Source of the DNA: Oscillospiraceae bacterium
GTDB lineage: Bacteria > Bacillota > Clostridia > Oscillospirales > Acutalibacteraceae
Reading direction: 5' to 3'
DNA: 64,000 bases
Assembly: GCA_015066525.1 (NCBI GenBank)
Contig: SVOG01000035.1
Location: forward strand, 1 to 64,000
Position numbers and translations under genes: made by a program. The first letter of the stretch is position 1; every line of letters starts with the position of its first letter. Shown piece after piece: positions 26,973 through 36,985 of this stretch. Below the pieces are notes generated by a model, which ran no database searches, was not told where the DNA came from, and saw nothing but the letters and a program-made list of their open reading frames with translations.

Positions 26973-28268
26973 ATGTTGAATAAGAAAAAACTGATTCCCG
27001 TATCGCTGATTACGGGTTATCTCGGAGCCGGCAAGACAACCGTGCTCAATCACGTCCTCGCCAACCAGGAGGGCTACAAGGTTGCGGTCATCGTCAACGA
27101 CATCGGCGAGGTCAATATTGACGCGTCGCTGATTGCCAAGGGCGGCGCCGTTACCCAGGAGGACGGCGAACTCGTGCCGCTCTCAAACGGCTGTATCTGC
27201 TGCACGCTCAAGGTCGACTTAATGAATCAGATTATCGACCTTGCCAAGACGGGAAAATTCGATTACATCCTCATCGAAGCGTCGGGTATCTGCGAGCCGG
27301 GTCCGATTGCGGGCTCCATCTGTATGCTCGACGGCACCGACCCGAATGTGAAACTCCCGGGCGTTGCCTATCTCGATAACATCACCACCGTCGTGGACGC
27401 CAAGAGAATGGCGGACGAATTCGGCTCGGGTAAATCCCTGCTGAACGAAAACCTCGACGAGGAGGACATCGAAAATCTCCTCATCCAGCAGATTGAATAC
27501 TGCACCACCATCATCCTCAACAAGGTGGACGACGTCACCGAGAAGGAGCACGAGGAGGTGCTCGAGGTCATCAGAGCGCTGCAGCCCGAGGCAAAGATTA
27601 TCGAGACAAACTTCGGTAAAGTGGATGTCAAGGACGTGCTCTCCACCGGTCGTTTCGACTACGAGAAAATTCTCGAGAGCGCCGGCTGGATTCAGGCAAT
27701 GGAGCGCGAGGAGGGTGAAAACTCCGAAAACCTCGAAGAGCATCATCACGAGCACGACGAGCATCACCATCACGACCACGATGAACACGAAGAGCACCAC
27801 CATCACGACCACGAGGAGCACGAAGAGCATCATCACGGCGGTCATCATCACCATCACCACCATCATCACGAGGAGGGCGAGGCGGAGGAATACGGCATTT
27901 CGACCTTCGTATATCAGAATGTAAAGCCGTTCTCCAAGCAGAAGTTCGAGGATTTCGTATTTGGCAAGTGGCCCAAGGAGGTCATCCGCGCGAAGGGGCT
28001 CTTCTGGATTGCGGAGGACCCGCAGACCGCCTACATCTTCGAGCAGAGCGGTAAACAAAAGACGGCGACCGACGACGGCTACTGGATTGCGTGCTTCCCC
28101 GAGAAGGACAGAAACGAAGTGCTCAAGATGAATCCCGACATCGCTGCCGCATGGCACCCGATTTACGGCGACAGAGTGAACAAGCTCGTCTTCATCGGCA
28201 GAGGTATGGATAAAGAGGCTATCATCAAAGCACTCGACGACTGCCTCGCCGAACAGACCGAAATATAA
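26973..28268 (+). CDS. CobW/COG0523 family GTP-binding metallochaperone-like protein
   Basis: GYLGAGKTTVLNHVL Walker A; NGCICCTLK CxCC motif; His-rich insert 27741-27869; ATG 26973 with SD gaggtg. Confidence 0.93.
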   Translation: MLNKKKLIPVSLITGYLGAGKTTVLNHVLANQEGYKVAVIVNDIGEVNIDASLIAKGGAVTQEDGELVPLSNGCICCTLKVDLMNQIIDLAKTGKFDYILIEASGICEPGPIAGSICMLDGTDPNVKLPGVAYLDNITTVVDAKRMADEFGSGKSLLNENLDEEDIENLLIQQIEYCTTIILNKVDDVTEKEHEEVLEVIRALQPEAKIIETNFGKVDVKDVLSTGRFDYEKILESAGWIQAMEREEGENSENLEEHHHEHDEHHHHDHDEHEEHHHHDHEEHEEHHHGGHHHHHHHHHEEGEAEEYGISTFVYQNVKPFSKQKFEDFVFGKWPKEVIRAKGLFWIAEDPQTAYIFEQSGKQKTATDDGYWIACFPEKDRNEVLKMNPDIAAAWHPIYGDRVNKLVFIGRGMDKEAIIKALDDCLAEQTEI

Positions 28269-28280
28269 GTAAACGACAAA

Positions 28281-28310
28281 AATGCTTCCGGAAAGCCGGA
28301 AGCATTTTTT
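28281..28310. terminator. Bidirectional terminator
   Basis: aatgcttccggaaagccggaagcatttttt between convergent genes. Confidence 0.8.
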
Positions 28311-28317
28311 ATTGGAA

Positions 28318-30180
28318 TCAATTGACCGCCGTGCCGTTCACATAGAGGGTGTAGCCGTTGAAATTGATGTTGCTGTTTGTCGTATCCGCATTCTCAAGCG
28401 AGGTCACGTACGAATCGCCCGTCAGGGTAATCGTGGAGTCCTTATCGAGTTTCAGCGTGATTTCCTTGGCGGTATTGTCGCCGTTAATCGTGCCCTTGTA
28501 GGTGGATTTGGTCAGGTTAAGCGACGCAGTCGAAATCTTATCGACCTCGATATTGCCGACGAGCGTCTGGCTGGTCGCGTTGAGGGTAACGTTGCCGCCG
28601 TTTGAGCCGCTGTTGCCCCACTCGCTCGTGCCCATCGCACTGATTAAAGTGCCGCTGCCGAAGCTGAGCTTGGTATCCGTCAGGTTGATGACGGTGTCGG
28701 TGTTGGTGATGAAGAACATCGGCGCGCTCTTATAATAAGCGCTGTTCTTATCCACGGAGAGGGTGGAATTCTTCGCAGTGAAGGTACCCGTACCCTCGCC
28801 CGCGTCGCCGCTCATCGACTGATAAATCATAATGCCCGCGATATCCACATCGCCGCGGTTACCCGCGCCGCTTGCGGTCAGGGTGGAATTCGTAACGGTG
28901 GCAGAATTCTTACCCTCGATGACAACCATCTGGGCGCCGTTTGCCGTGCCCTTCGTGCTGTCGATGCTGATGTCGCCCGTGGAATAGATAACCGGAGAGC
29001 CTGCGCCGTTTGTCGTCAGGGTGGAATGATTGGCAATGACCGTGCCCTCTCCCCTGTCGGTTGCGAGCGCGGCACACGAACCGCCCTTCGTCGTAATCGT
29101 CACATTTTCCGCTTCAATATAGCCGCCGTAGGTGGTGTCAAGTCCGCGCGACGAGGAGGAACCCGTCGTGGTGATGGTGGTATTCTTCACATAGACCTTG
29201 GAATTTTCGCCCGTGGAGAATACTGCGTTCGCGCCCTTAGCGCTCGTGCTGATGGTCGCGCCGTCAATCGTGGCAGTGGAATCCGCCTGCACGAGAACAC
29301 CCGCGTTCACACCGTTAAATTCGGAGGTCTCGGTATTGGAGGAGTCACCCGACTTCTTGTTCACCGTACCGGTAATCGTGGCGTTTCCGCCGTTTGTCAC
29401 AAGGATGGGGCTCTCGTCGCTTGTGGTGGAAGTGTAGGTACCGTCCAGCGTTTCCTCGCTGCCGTCAACGGTGGTCGCACCGGCTGCGTCAACGCTCTCG
29501 GAGGAGCTGCCCGGCATTTCGCCCATCTCGTGCATACCCTGCGCGGTGTCATTCGTGCCGATGGCAGAGGTTTCGGCAAAGGTCAGACCACCCGCAATTA
29601 TCGCCGTTGCAAGGGCAAAAATCAGGACTCTTCTGCCGTTTTTGAACGTTTCGCGCACGCCGCGCTTGTTCATATGCGACATAATCAGATAGAGGGCAAT
29701 CGCTGCCATACCCGCGCTCTCAAGCGCCAGCGCTACATAGTACCAGGTGGACACGGACTGATGGCGACCGCCTTTTTTCATACCGTTTCCGTCGGACGGA
29801 GGCGACGGCATCTGACTGTCGCTGCTGTCTGTCGACCGGGTATCCGTGCTGCTGTCTGTACTGTCGTCCGGTTTCTCGGGCGGCTGACTGTTCGAACTGT
29901 TGTCGGAACTATTGTTGGAATTGTTGTCGCTCGGCGGTGCGGGCGGCTGACTGTCGGTACTGCTGTCTGAACTGTCGCCGTCGGGCATAGCGGGCGGCTG
30001 ATTTGAGGAATCCCCGCCCGAAGAATCCATGCTCGGCGGTCCGCCCTGAAAACTCGTTGACGGGAAGGCTGCCGTACAGTCTTTTGCGGCGTCGAAGGTA
30101 AAATAGGTACCGAACGCCAGCAAAACAATCATTGCAATCATTATCATATTTCTGAAGTTTCTTTTCTTTTTTGTCATCAT
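28318..30180 (-). CDS. Surface-exposed protein: Ser/Asp/Pro linker, TM segments, beta-helix-like repeats
   Basis: 620 aa; N-terminal TM, low-complexity DSSD/PP linker, two further hydrophobic segments, parallel beta-helix-like repeat region (ATIDGATIS, VYVKNTTITT, EAENVTITT). Confidence 0.75.
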   Translation of the reverse strand: MMTKKKRNFRNMIMIAMIVLLAFGTYFTFDAAKDCTAAFPSTSFQGGPPSMDSSGGDSSNQPPAMPDGDSSDSSTDSQPPAPPSDNNSNNSSDNSSNSQPPEKPDDSTDSSTDTRSTDSSDSQMPSPPSDGNGMKKGGRHQSVSTWYYVALALESAGMAAIALYLIMSHMNKRGVRETFKNGRRVLIFALATAIIAGGLTFAETSAIGTNDTAQGMHEMGEMPGSSSESVDAAGATTVDGSEETLDGTYTSTTSDESPILVTNGGNATITGTVNKKSGDSSNTETSEFNGVNAGVLVQADSTATIDGATISTSAKGANAVFSTGENSKVYVKNTTITTTGSSSSRGLDTTYGGYIEAENVTITTKGGSCAALATDRGEGTVIANHSTLTTNGAGSPVIYSTGDISIDSTKGTANGAQMVVIEGKNSATVTNSTLTASGAGNRGDVDIAGIMIYQSMSGDAGEGTGTFTAKNSTLSVDKNSAYYKSAPMFFITNTDTVINLTDTKLSFGSGTLISAMGTSEWGNSGSNGGNVTLNATSQTLVGNIEVDKISTASLNLTKSTYKGTINGDNTAKEITLKLDKDSTITLTGDSYVTSLENADTTNSNINFNGYTLYVNGTAVN

Positions 30181-30254
30181 AATCGCTCCTTTTCCGTTTC
30201 AAAGGTTTCCCTTTGTTGTGCTCATCATACAACCCCATCATTAAACGAAAATTA

Positions 30255-30281
30255 AAAGTCGGAGAAAAACTCCGACTTTTT
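30255..30281 (-). terminator. Terminator after histidine kinase gene
   Basis: aaaagtcggagaaaaactccgactttttt. Confidence 0.7.
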
Positions 30282-31501
30282 TACGCTTTGAAAATAACCC
30301 TGAAGGTGGTTTTGCCGTTTTCGGATGCGGCACTGATGACAGCGTTATGGAGTGCGCAGATATTGCGGGCAATCGCGAGACCGAGACCGTAGCGGTTTTC
30401 GCTGCGGTTGCGGGATTCGTCCGCGCGGTAAAAGCGCTCAAAAATCTTTTCCTCCTCGCCCTTCGGGATGCCCTCGCCCTCGTTGGTAACGGTGAGAATA
30501 ATATCCTTTTCGCGTTTTAAGCTGACCTCAACCGTCGTGCCGCGTTCGCTGTGCTTCGCCGCATTGTCGAGTAGAATCGACATCAACTGCTGCATCTTCG
30601 GCGCGTTCATATTCAGTTCGATGCCGCTCTCAATCTCATCCGCGAGCATCACGCCCTTTTCAAACATCACGCCCTCAAAGGTCAGCGACGCTTTTTCAAC
30701 CAATTTCGACAAATCGCCGACGGCAAATTCGCTCTTGTCGGTCACCGCCTCGCTCTTGGCAAGGTCGAGCAGGTCGGCAATCAGTTTATTCATCCGGTCG
30801 CCCTCGCTCTTGATATTCGCGAGCCACTTCGTTTCATCGGGATTGCTCTCGAGCGCGTCGGCGCTCGCGATTATCACGGCAAGCGGCGTTTTCAGCTCGT
30901 GGGAGGCGTCGGCGATGAACTGCTTTTGTTTCTCGAAACTTTCGGCAACGGGTTTCGTAATCCGCAGGGTCAGAAGCCGCGACGCGATGAAAATAATCGC
31001 CTCAATCAGTAAGTATAATACCAAGGAATACAGCAGCGTTGTTCTGAGTGCCGCCTTCGTTTCGGCGTTGTCCACGAGCACGATGCACTGGTTGCCCCGG
31101 TACTGATAGGAGTAATCCGCGAAGTAGAGGTTGCCGATTTCTTTCTGCAAACTCTGCGATGCCATCGTCGTGGCAATCTCTTTAATCTCATCGTCGGTCA
31201 CGCTGTTATCGGAGTGGTTAATCACCTTTGACACGCTGCCGTCGCTGTCAAAAATGACGGTATACACCGTTTTGTCGACGAATTTGAACGAGCCAAAGTC
31301 CTTGGCATCCGGCTTGAAGTCCTCCGACTCCTCGAGCGGCTTACGGTCAAATTCCATCCGCTCCGTCTGGTTCAGGCTGCGCTCAATCGAGGTGTACTCC
31401 CGGTGGTACTCCATCGTGTTATACGCGACAAAAACCGCCGTCGTAAACAGTGTCATAATCAGGAATATGACCGCGAAAACCTGCGCTTTCAGTTTCTTCA
31501 T
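30281..31501 (-). CDS. Two-component sensor histidine kinase
   Basis: 406 aa; DASHELKTPLAVI H-box, NAAKHS N-box, GLGLAIARNI G2 box; two TM segments. Confidence 0.95.
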   Translation of the reverse strand: MKKLKAQVFAVIFLIMTLFTTAVFVAYNTMEYHREYTSIERSLNQTERMEFDRKPLEESEDFKPDAKDFGSFKFVDKTVYTVIFDSDGSVSKVINHSDNSVTDDEIKEIATTMASQSLQKEIGNLYFADYSYQYRGNQCIVLVDNAETKAALRTTLLYSLVLYLLIEAIIFIASRLLTLRITKPVAESFEKQKQFIADASHELKTPLAVIIASADALESNPDETKWLANIKSEGDRMNKLIADLLDLAKSEAVTDKSEFAVGDLSKLVEKASLTFEGVMFEKGVMLADEIESGIELNMNAPKMQQLMSILLDNAAKHSERGTTVEVSLKREKDIILTVTNEGEGIPKGEEEKIFERFYRADESRNRSENRYGLGLAIARNICALHNAVISAASENGKTTFRVIFKA

Positions 31502-32181
31502 TCGGCTTTCTCCATTCTGTAACCCATACCGCGCACCGCCTTGATATTCACGCAGGTGCCGATTGCCTTCAGTTTCTTGCGGATAAAGGAGAGGTACGCC
31601 TCGAGGTTATTCGACTCAATCTCGTTATCGTAGCCCCATACCTTATCGTAAATCTGCTCCTTCGATAGAATCCTATTCGGATTATTCATAAAATACTCGA
31701 GAAGCTGATATTCTTTATTAATTACATTAATGCTCTCGCCCGTCGCCGTGCAGGAGAGATTCGAGGTCTCGGTACCGAGGCGCAAATCCTCGAATTCGAT
31801 ATAATCCCGACGGATGTTATCGGTATCGAGTCTGAGCTGGATATTCACCCGCGCCATCAGCTCGTCCATATGAAACGGCTTCGTCACATAGTCATTCGCG
31901 CCGCCCGTCAGTCCCTCGAGTTTATCCTCGAGCATACTCTTGGCGGTGAGCATAATCACCTTGGAGGTAATCCCCTCGTCCCGTATTTCGCGCAGAATTT
32001 CAAAACCGTTCATCTTCGGCAGCATCACATCGAGAATGATTAAATCGTAAATGCCGCTCTCGGCGTTATACAGTCCGTCCTCACCGTCAAGGGAAACGTC
32101 GACCTCGTAATTATCCTTTTTCAGTCTTGCCTGGATTAACTCAGCGAGTTTATACTCGTCTTCAACAACCAGAATTCTCAT
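31498..32181 (-). CDS. OmpR-family response regulator
   Basis: 227 aa; MRILVVEDE, LDVMLPKMNGFEIL, winged-helix C-terminus; overlaps the kinase by 4 bp. Confidence 0.96.
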   Translation of the reverse strand: MRILVVEDEYKLAELIQARLKKDNYEVDVSLDGEDGLYNAESGIYDLIILDVMLPKMNGFEILREIRDEGITSKVIMLTAKSMLEDKLEGLTGGANDYVTKPFHMDELMARVNIQLRLDTDNIRRDYIEFEDLRLGTETSNLSCTATGESINVINKEYQLLEYFMNNPNRILSKEQIYDKVWGYDNEIESNNLEAYLSFIRKKLKAIGTCVNIKAVRGMGYRMEKAE

Positions 32182-32433
32182 AAAATCACCTATACTATTT
32201 TATCATAAATATTTGCGTTAGTAAATAGTGAAACCTGCGGCGCAGTGCCGCAGGCTCACTGTATGAAAGGAGAGTGTTCGGGGAAGGGGGAGTTCTTCCC
32301 TTGGCTACAAGATACCACCCGAAGATTAAACGAAGATTAAAACTTTATCTTGTGGATAACAAATATTTTATTGCAAAATAAACCGATATATGGTATATTT
32401 ATTAATGTATTATCTGAAAGGAAGAGATGACTT

Positions 32434-33486
32434 ATGAAAAAATTAACGGCAGTATTACTTGCCATCGTATTGGTTCTCGCGCTGTTTGGGTGCGCAAAGC
32501 AGCCCGAGCCGGAACCGACCACAACCACGACCACAACCACGACCACAACCGAGGCGCCCAAGCAGCTCAATCCCCTCACGGGTAAAGAGATGGACCAGCG
32601 CGCAGTGGGCATCCGTCCCGTGGCAATCGTGGTAGAAAACCTCCGCCCCGCGAGACCGCAGTGGGCAATCGGCAGCTCCGATATTATTATGGAGGGCGAA
32701 GTAGAGGGCGGCATCAGCCGTATGCTCTGGCTCTATGCCGACTACACCAAGGTGCCCGAGAAGGTCGGTCCCATCCGTTCCGCGCGCCCGTCCTATGTAA
32801 AATTTGCAAAGATGTTTGACGCCGTTTACATCCACTGGGGCGGCAGTCACAGCAAGGCGGACTATGTCGGCGGCTACGAGACCATCAAGAAAGAGGGCGT
32901 CGACGATATCGACGGTATGAAGGGCGGTGAACTCTTCGGACGCGACCGCACGAGAAGCGTATCCTCCGAGCACCGCGGCATCCTCAACGGCAAGAAAATT
33001 CCGAGCGCGATTAAGAAAAAGAAGTTCAGAACGAAGCTCAACGAAGAGAAGGTCAGCGAGTTCTCCTTCAACGAGAGCGTGAAGGATGCGGGAAACGACA
33101 AAGCGGACAAAGTCAGCGTAAAATTCTCAAACCGCACCGACACGAGAAAATTCACTTACAGCACAAAGGATAAGAAGTACCACACAAACGACTGGGAAAC
33201 CGACGTAAAATTCCAGAACTTAGTTATCCTGATGGACGAGACGAAGTACATCACCACCCCCTACAAGGGCGGCTCGACCACTTATCTCAACTATCAGTAC
33301 AAGGGCGGCACCGGCTACTACGCGTCAAACGGCACCAAAACCGCTATCAAGTGGGCGGTCAAGGACGGCAAGCTCACGCTGATGAGTGAAAACGGACAGA
33401 CGCTGAATCTCAACCCCGGCAAGTCCTATATCGGACTCGCCTCCTCCAACCACGAGGGCAAGGTCACCTTCTCCGTCAATGAATAA
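32434..33486 (+). CDS. DUF3048 domain lipoprotein
   Basis: 350 aa; lipobox LALFGC; poly-Thr linker; RPVAIVVENLRPARPQWAIGSSDIIMEGEVEGGISRMLWLYAD. Confidence 0.9.
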   Translation: MKKLTAVLLAIVLVLALFGCAKQPEPEPTTTTTTTTTTTEAPKQLNPLTGKEMDQRAVGIRPVAIVVENLRPARPQWAIGSSDIIMEGEVEGGISRMLWLYADYTKVPEKVGPIRSARPSYVKFAKMFDAVYIHWGGSHSKADYVGGYETIKKEGVDDIDGMKGGELFGRDRTRSVSSEHRGILNGKKIPSAIKKKKFRTKLNEEKVSEFSFNESVKDAGNDKADKVSVKFSNRTDTRKFTYSTKDKKYHTNDWETDVKFQNLVILMDETKYITTPYKGGSTTYLNYQYKGGTGYYASNGTKTAIKWAVKDGKLTLMSENGQTLNLNPGKSYIGLASSNHEGKVTFSVNE

Positions 33487-33491
33487 GAGCA

Positions 33492-33520
33492 AATAACCGC
33501 TGAGAAATCAGCGGTTATTT
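33492..33520 (+). terminator. Terminator
   Basis: aataaccgctgagaaatcagcggttatttttt. Confidence 0.75.
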
Positions 33521-33614
33521 TTTATATTTTTATGAACATTGTTAATATTTCTTGCATTTTGCGGACGGTGGTATATAATGGTTATTAAATTTGTACAAAC
33601 CGAGGTGAAGTGTA

Positions 33615-34973
33615 GTGAAAAGCAGGACCAATATGCTCGCGGGAAACGCCATCAAAAGCATCATTGTTTTCGCGCTTCCGATTATGTTTTCCTCCCTGTT
33701 GCAATATAATTACGCGCTCGTGGATAATATCATCGTCGGACGGTACGTCAGCACCGACGCGCTGGCTGCTGTCGGCAACACCGGCGCGATTAATTCCTTC
33801 ATCATCGGCGCGGCACTCGGACTGACAAGCGGCTTTACCATCCCCGTCGCGCACGCATTCGGCGCGGGCGACAGGCGCAAGGTGGCGCATTATGCGGGCA
33901 GCAGCATCGTTGTTGCCTTCATCATCGGCTGCGTCATTGTCGTGACGGCGCATATTCTCTCCAAACCGCTCCTGCGCTTAATCGGAACACCCGACAGTAT
34001 CATCGACCTCTCGGCGGCATACGTCAACATCCTCTATTTCGGCGTGCCGTTTCAGATGCTCTCAAACAATTTCACGGCAATCTCGCGTGCGGTCGGCGAG
34101 AGCCGCAAACCGCTCTACTTCTTCACCGTCAGCGTATTCGTCAACTTCTGTCTCGATTTACTCTTCGTCAGGCAGTTCGGCTGGGGCGTGGAAGGCGCGG
34201 CGGCAGCGACGCTCATCTCCCATATGACGGCGGCGGCGCTGACCGGCTACTATATCATCAAGATTAACCCCGATGTGGAAATCGAAAAAAGCGACTTGAA
34301 ACTCGACGTCAGAACGGGTTGGGAGCAGGTCAAGCTCGGCATCCCCGTGTCGCTCCAGTTCACGATTACCTCGGTAGGCTCGATGTGTCTGCAAAGCGCG
34401 GTCAACTCCTTCGGTGCGAATGTCATCGCGGGCTTCACCGCGGCGGGCAGGGTCGAGAATCTGACCAATCTGCCAATGTCCGCCCTCGGCGTGGCGACGC
34501 AGACCTTCGTCGGTCAAAATTACGGCGCGAAGAATTACGGGCGCATTACCAAATCGGTCAAGAGTATCTTCCTGTTGGACCTGGGGGTATCGGTGGCGAT
34601 GAGCCTGACGCTCTTTATCATCGGCGAGCCGATGGTGAAACTCTTTATGACCGAGCAGAACCCCGCCATCCTTGCGGCAGCGCACCGCTATATCCTCGCG
34701 ATTTGCCAGTGTTACAGTATGGTCGCGGTACTCTTCGTGCTCAGAAACACCCTGCAGGGACTCGGCTTCACCTATGCGAATATGATTGCGGGCGCGGGCG
34801 AACTCGCGGGCAGAATTCTGATTGCCTTCGTGTTCACACCGCTCATCGGTTTCAGCGCGGTTTGCTATGCGGCACCCGCCGCGTGGCTGCTCGCGGATAT
34901 TCCGCTCGCCCTCATCTACCTCAGCAAACACAAGAAATTCAAACAGCTCGCAAAAGAAAACGCTTCCGAATAG
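33615..34973 (+). CDS. MATE family efflux transporter
   Basis: 452 aa, GTG start; YNYALVDNIIVGRYVSTDALAAVGNTG; many TM segments. Confidence 0.93.
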   Translation: MKSRTNMLAGNAIKSIIVFALPIMFSSLLQYNYALVDNIIVGRYVSTDALAAVGNTGAINSFIIGAALGLTSGFTIPVAHAFGAGDRRKVAHYAGSSIVVAFIIGCVIVVTAHILSKPLLRLIGTPDSIIDLSAAYVNILYFGVPFQMLSNNFTAISRAVGESRKPLYFFTVSVFVNFCLDLLFVRQFGWGVEGAAAATLISHMTAAALTGYYIIKINPDVEIEKSDLKLDVRTGWEQVKLGIPVSLQFTITSVGSMCLQSAVNSFGANVIAGFTAAGRVENLTNLPMSALGVATQTFVGQNYGAKNYGRITKSVKSIFLLDLGVSVAMSLTLFIIGEPMVKLFMTEQNPAILAAAHRYILAICQCYSMVAVLFVLRNTLQGLGFTYANMIAGAGELAGRILIAFVFTPLIGFSAVCYAAPAAWLLADIPLALIYLSKHKKFKQLAKENASE

Positions 34974-34984
34974 GAAGCGTTTTT
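34959..34984 (+). terminator. Terminator overlapping MATE stop
   Basis: aacgcttccgaataggaagcgttttt. Confidence 0.75.
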
Positions 34985-35006
34985 GTTATATATGTTATAT
35001 ATTTGG

Positions 35007-36032
35007 TTAGTCAATCTCGACAATCCAGCCTTCGGGCGCTTCAATTCTGCCCATCTGGATGCCGGTGAGAGTGTCGTAAAGCTTCTTCGTAATCGGACCC
35101 ATTTCGTCCATACCCGACGGGAAGCAAATCTCCTCGCCGTGGTTGACAATCTTGCCGACGGGTGAGATAACCGCTGCGGTACCGCAAAGACCGCATTCCG
35201 CCATATCCTTCACCTCTTCGAGAGTAACCTCTCTGTGCTCTACGGTGAGACCGAGGTACTTCTCAGCCACAACCATCAGCGAGCGGCGGGTGATGGACGG
35301 GAGGATGGAATTACTCTTCGGTGTGACGACCTTGCCGTCCTTGGTCACAAACAGGAAGTTCGCGCCGCCGGTCTCCTCTACCTTCGTTCTGGTAGCGGGG
35401 TCGAGATACATATTCTCATCGTAGCCGCAGTTATGCGCGTCCACAATATTATGAAGCGACATCGCGTAGTTCAGTCCTGCCTTGATATTACCGGTGCCGT
35501 GAGGCGCTGCTCGGTCGAGGTCGGATACACGGATGGTAATCGGTTTTGCGCCGCCCTTGAAGTACGGGCCGACGGGAGTAGCGAAAATTCTGAACTGATA
35601 CTCGTCAGCGGGTTTAACGCCGATGACGGCATTCGAGCCGAACATATACGGTCTGATGTAGAGGGTTGCGCCGCTGCCGTAAGGCGGTACCCATGCCGCA
35701 TTTGCCTTAACGACTGCCTTGACTGCCTCGATGAACTTATCCTCGGGGTATACGGGCATCTCGAGTGTACGGCAGGAATCCGCCATACGGGATGCGTTGA
35801 GGTCGGGACGGAAGCAGACAATTTTACCGTCCTCGGTGGTGTACGCCTTCAGTCCTTCAAAACAGGTCTGCGCATACTGGAGCACGCCCGCGCACTCCGT
35901 GATGGTAACGGTCGCGTCCTCGGTCAGCACGCCGTCGTCCCATTTGCCGTCCTTGAAATTCGAGACGAAACGAAGGTCGGTGGGCATATAGCCGAAACCG
36001 AGTGAACCCCAGTCAATGTCTTTCTTTTGCAT
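35007..36032 (-). CDS. ilvE: Branched-chain amino acid aminotransferase
   Basis: 341 aa; QTCFEGLKAY, NIKAGLNYAMSL, EETGGANFLFV motifs of class IV aminotransferases. Confidence 0.95.
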   Translation of the reverse strand: MQKKDIDWGSLGFGYMPTDLRFVSNFKDGKWDDGVLTEDATVTITECAGVLQYAQTCFEGLKAYTTEDGKIVCFRPDLNASRMADSCRTLEMPVYPEDKFIEAVKAVVKANAAWVPPYGSGATLYIRPYMFGSNAVIGVKPADEYQFRIFATPVGPYFKGGAKPITIRVSDLDRAAPHGTGNIKAGLNYAMSLHNIVDAHNCGYDENMYLDPATRTKVEETGGANFLFVTKDGKVVTPKSNSILPSITRRSLMVVAEKYLGLTVEHREVTLEEVKDMAECGLCGTAAVISPVGKIVNHGEEICFPSGMDEMGPITKKLYDTLTGIQMGRIEAPEGWIVEID

Positions 36033-36211
36033 TTATATACATCTCCTTTAGAATGTTATACTAAATTTTATCATAGCACACTCGCCGTGGAATTTCAACA
36101 ATAAATTACCCTGTTTATTAATAGAATATAAATTTTGAAGGGTGGGTATTGTTTTTAGAAAACCAAAGATATATAATATTATACTGATATAATATAGAAA
36201 CAGGTATAAGT

Positions 36212-36985
36212 ATGAATATTTTATTCATCGGCGACATCGTTTCAAAGCAGGGCTGCGATTATCTCAGCCGTACCCTGCCGAAGCTGAAAATCGACTATAA
36301 AGCGGATATCGTCGTCGCAAACGGCGAGAATTCCGCCGTCGGCAACGGGATTACCCCGCGCAGCGCGCAGTACATATTTGACTGCGGCGCGGACGTCATT
36401 ACGCTCGGCAATCACGCGCTGCGCCGTCCCGAAATTCAGGACTATCTCGACAGTAACGATGCCATTATCCGCCCCGAAAACTATCACCCGAGCGCCCCGG
36501 GGCGCGGCTTCACCGTGCTCGACAAGGGACGGTATCAGGTGCTCGTTGCCAATCTGCAGGGCACGGTCTATCTCGACAACATCGAAAATCCCTTTGACGC
36601 GGCGGACAGAATCATGCAATACGCCGAAGATAACGGGATTCAAAACGTTCTCATCGACTTTCACGCGGAAGCGAGCAGCGAAAAGCGCGCGCTCGGCTTT
36701 TATCTCGACGGCAGGGCGTCCGCCGTGGTCGGCACGCACACGCATGTGCAGACTTCCGACGAGCAGATACTGCCAAACGGCACCGCGTATATCACCGACC
36801 TCGGTATGACGGGTCCGTACTACTCCGTGCTCGGCGTGGAGCCCGAAATCGTCATACAGAAATTCAAAACGAACCTGCCCGTCAGATTTCAGAATCCCGA
36901 CGGACCGTGCACGGTCGAAGGCTGCTTCGTCGAAATCGACGAGCGCACGGGCAAGGCGTTAAAAATAGAAAGGTTCAGACGATGA
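36212..36985 (+). CDS. ymdB: YmdB family metallophosphoesterase
   Basis: 257 aa; MNILFIGDIVSKQG, VVANGENSAVGNGIT, GNHALRRPEI, VGTHTHVQTSDEQILPNGTAYITDLGMTGP. Confidence 0.94.
   Translation: MNILFIGDIVSKQGCDYLSRTLPKLKIDYKADIVVANGENSAVGNGITPRSAQYIFDCGADVITLGNHALRRPEIQDYLDSNDAIIRPENYHPSAPGRGFTVLDKGRYQVLVANLQGTVYLDNIENPFDAADRIMQYAEDNGIQNVLIDFHAEASSEKRALGFYLDGRASAVVGTHTHVQTSDEQILPNGTAYITDLGMTGPYYSVLGVEPEIVIQKFKTNLPVRFQNPDGPCTVEGCFVEIDERTGKALKIERFRR

Noticed and set aside
27741-27869. CAC/CAT-rich stretch as a DNA tandem-repeat element
   Set aside because: It is in-frame coding sequence for a His-rich loop
27219-28157. 312-aa minus-strand ORF with VMMVMVVVMV stretches
   Set aside because: Reverse complement of the His-rich CobW array
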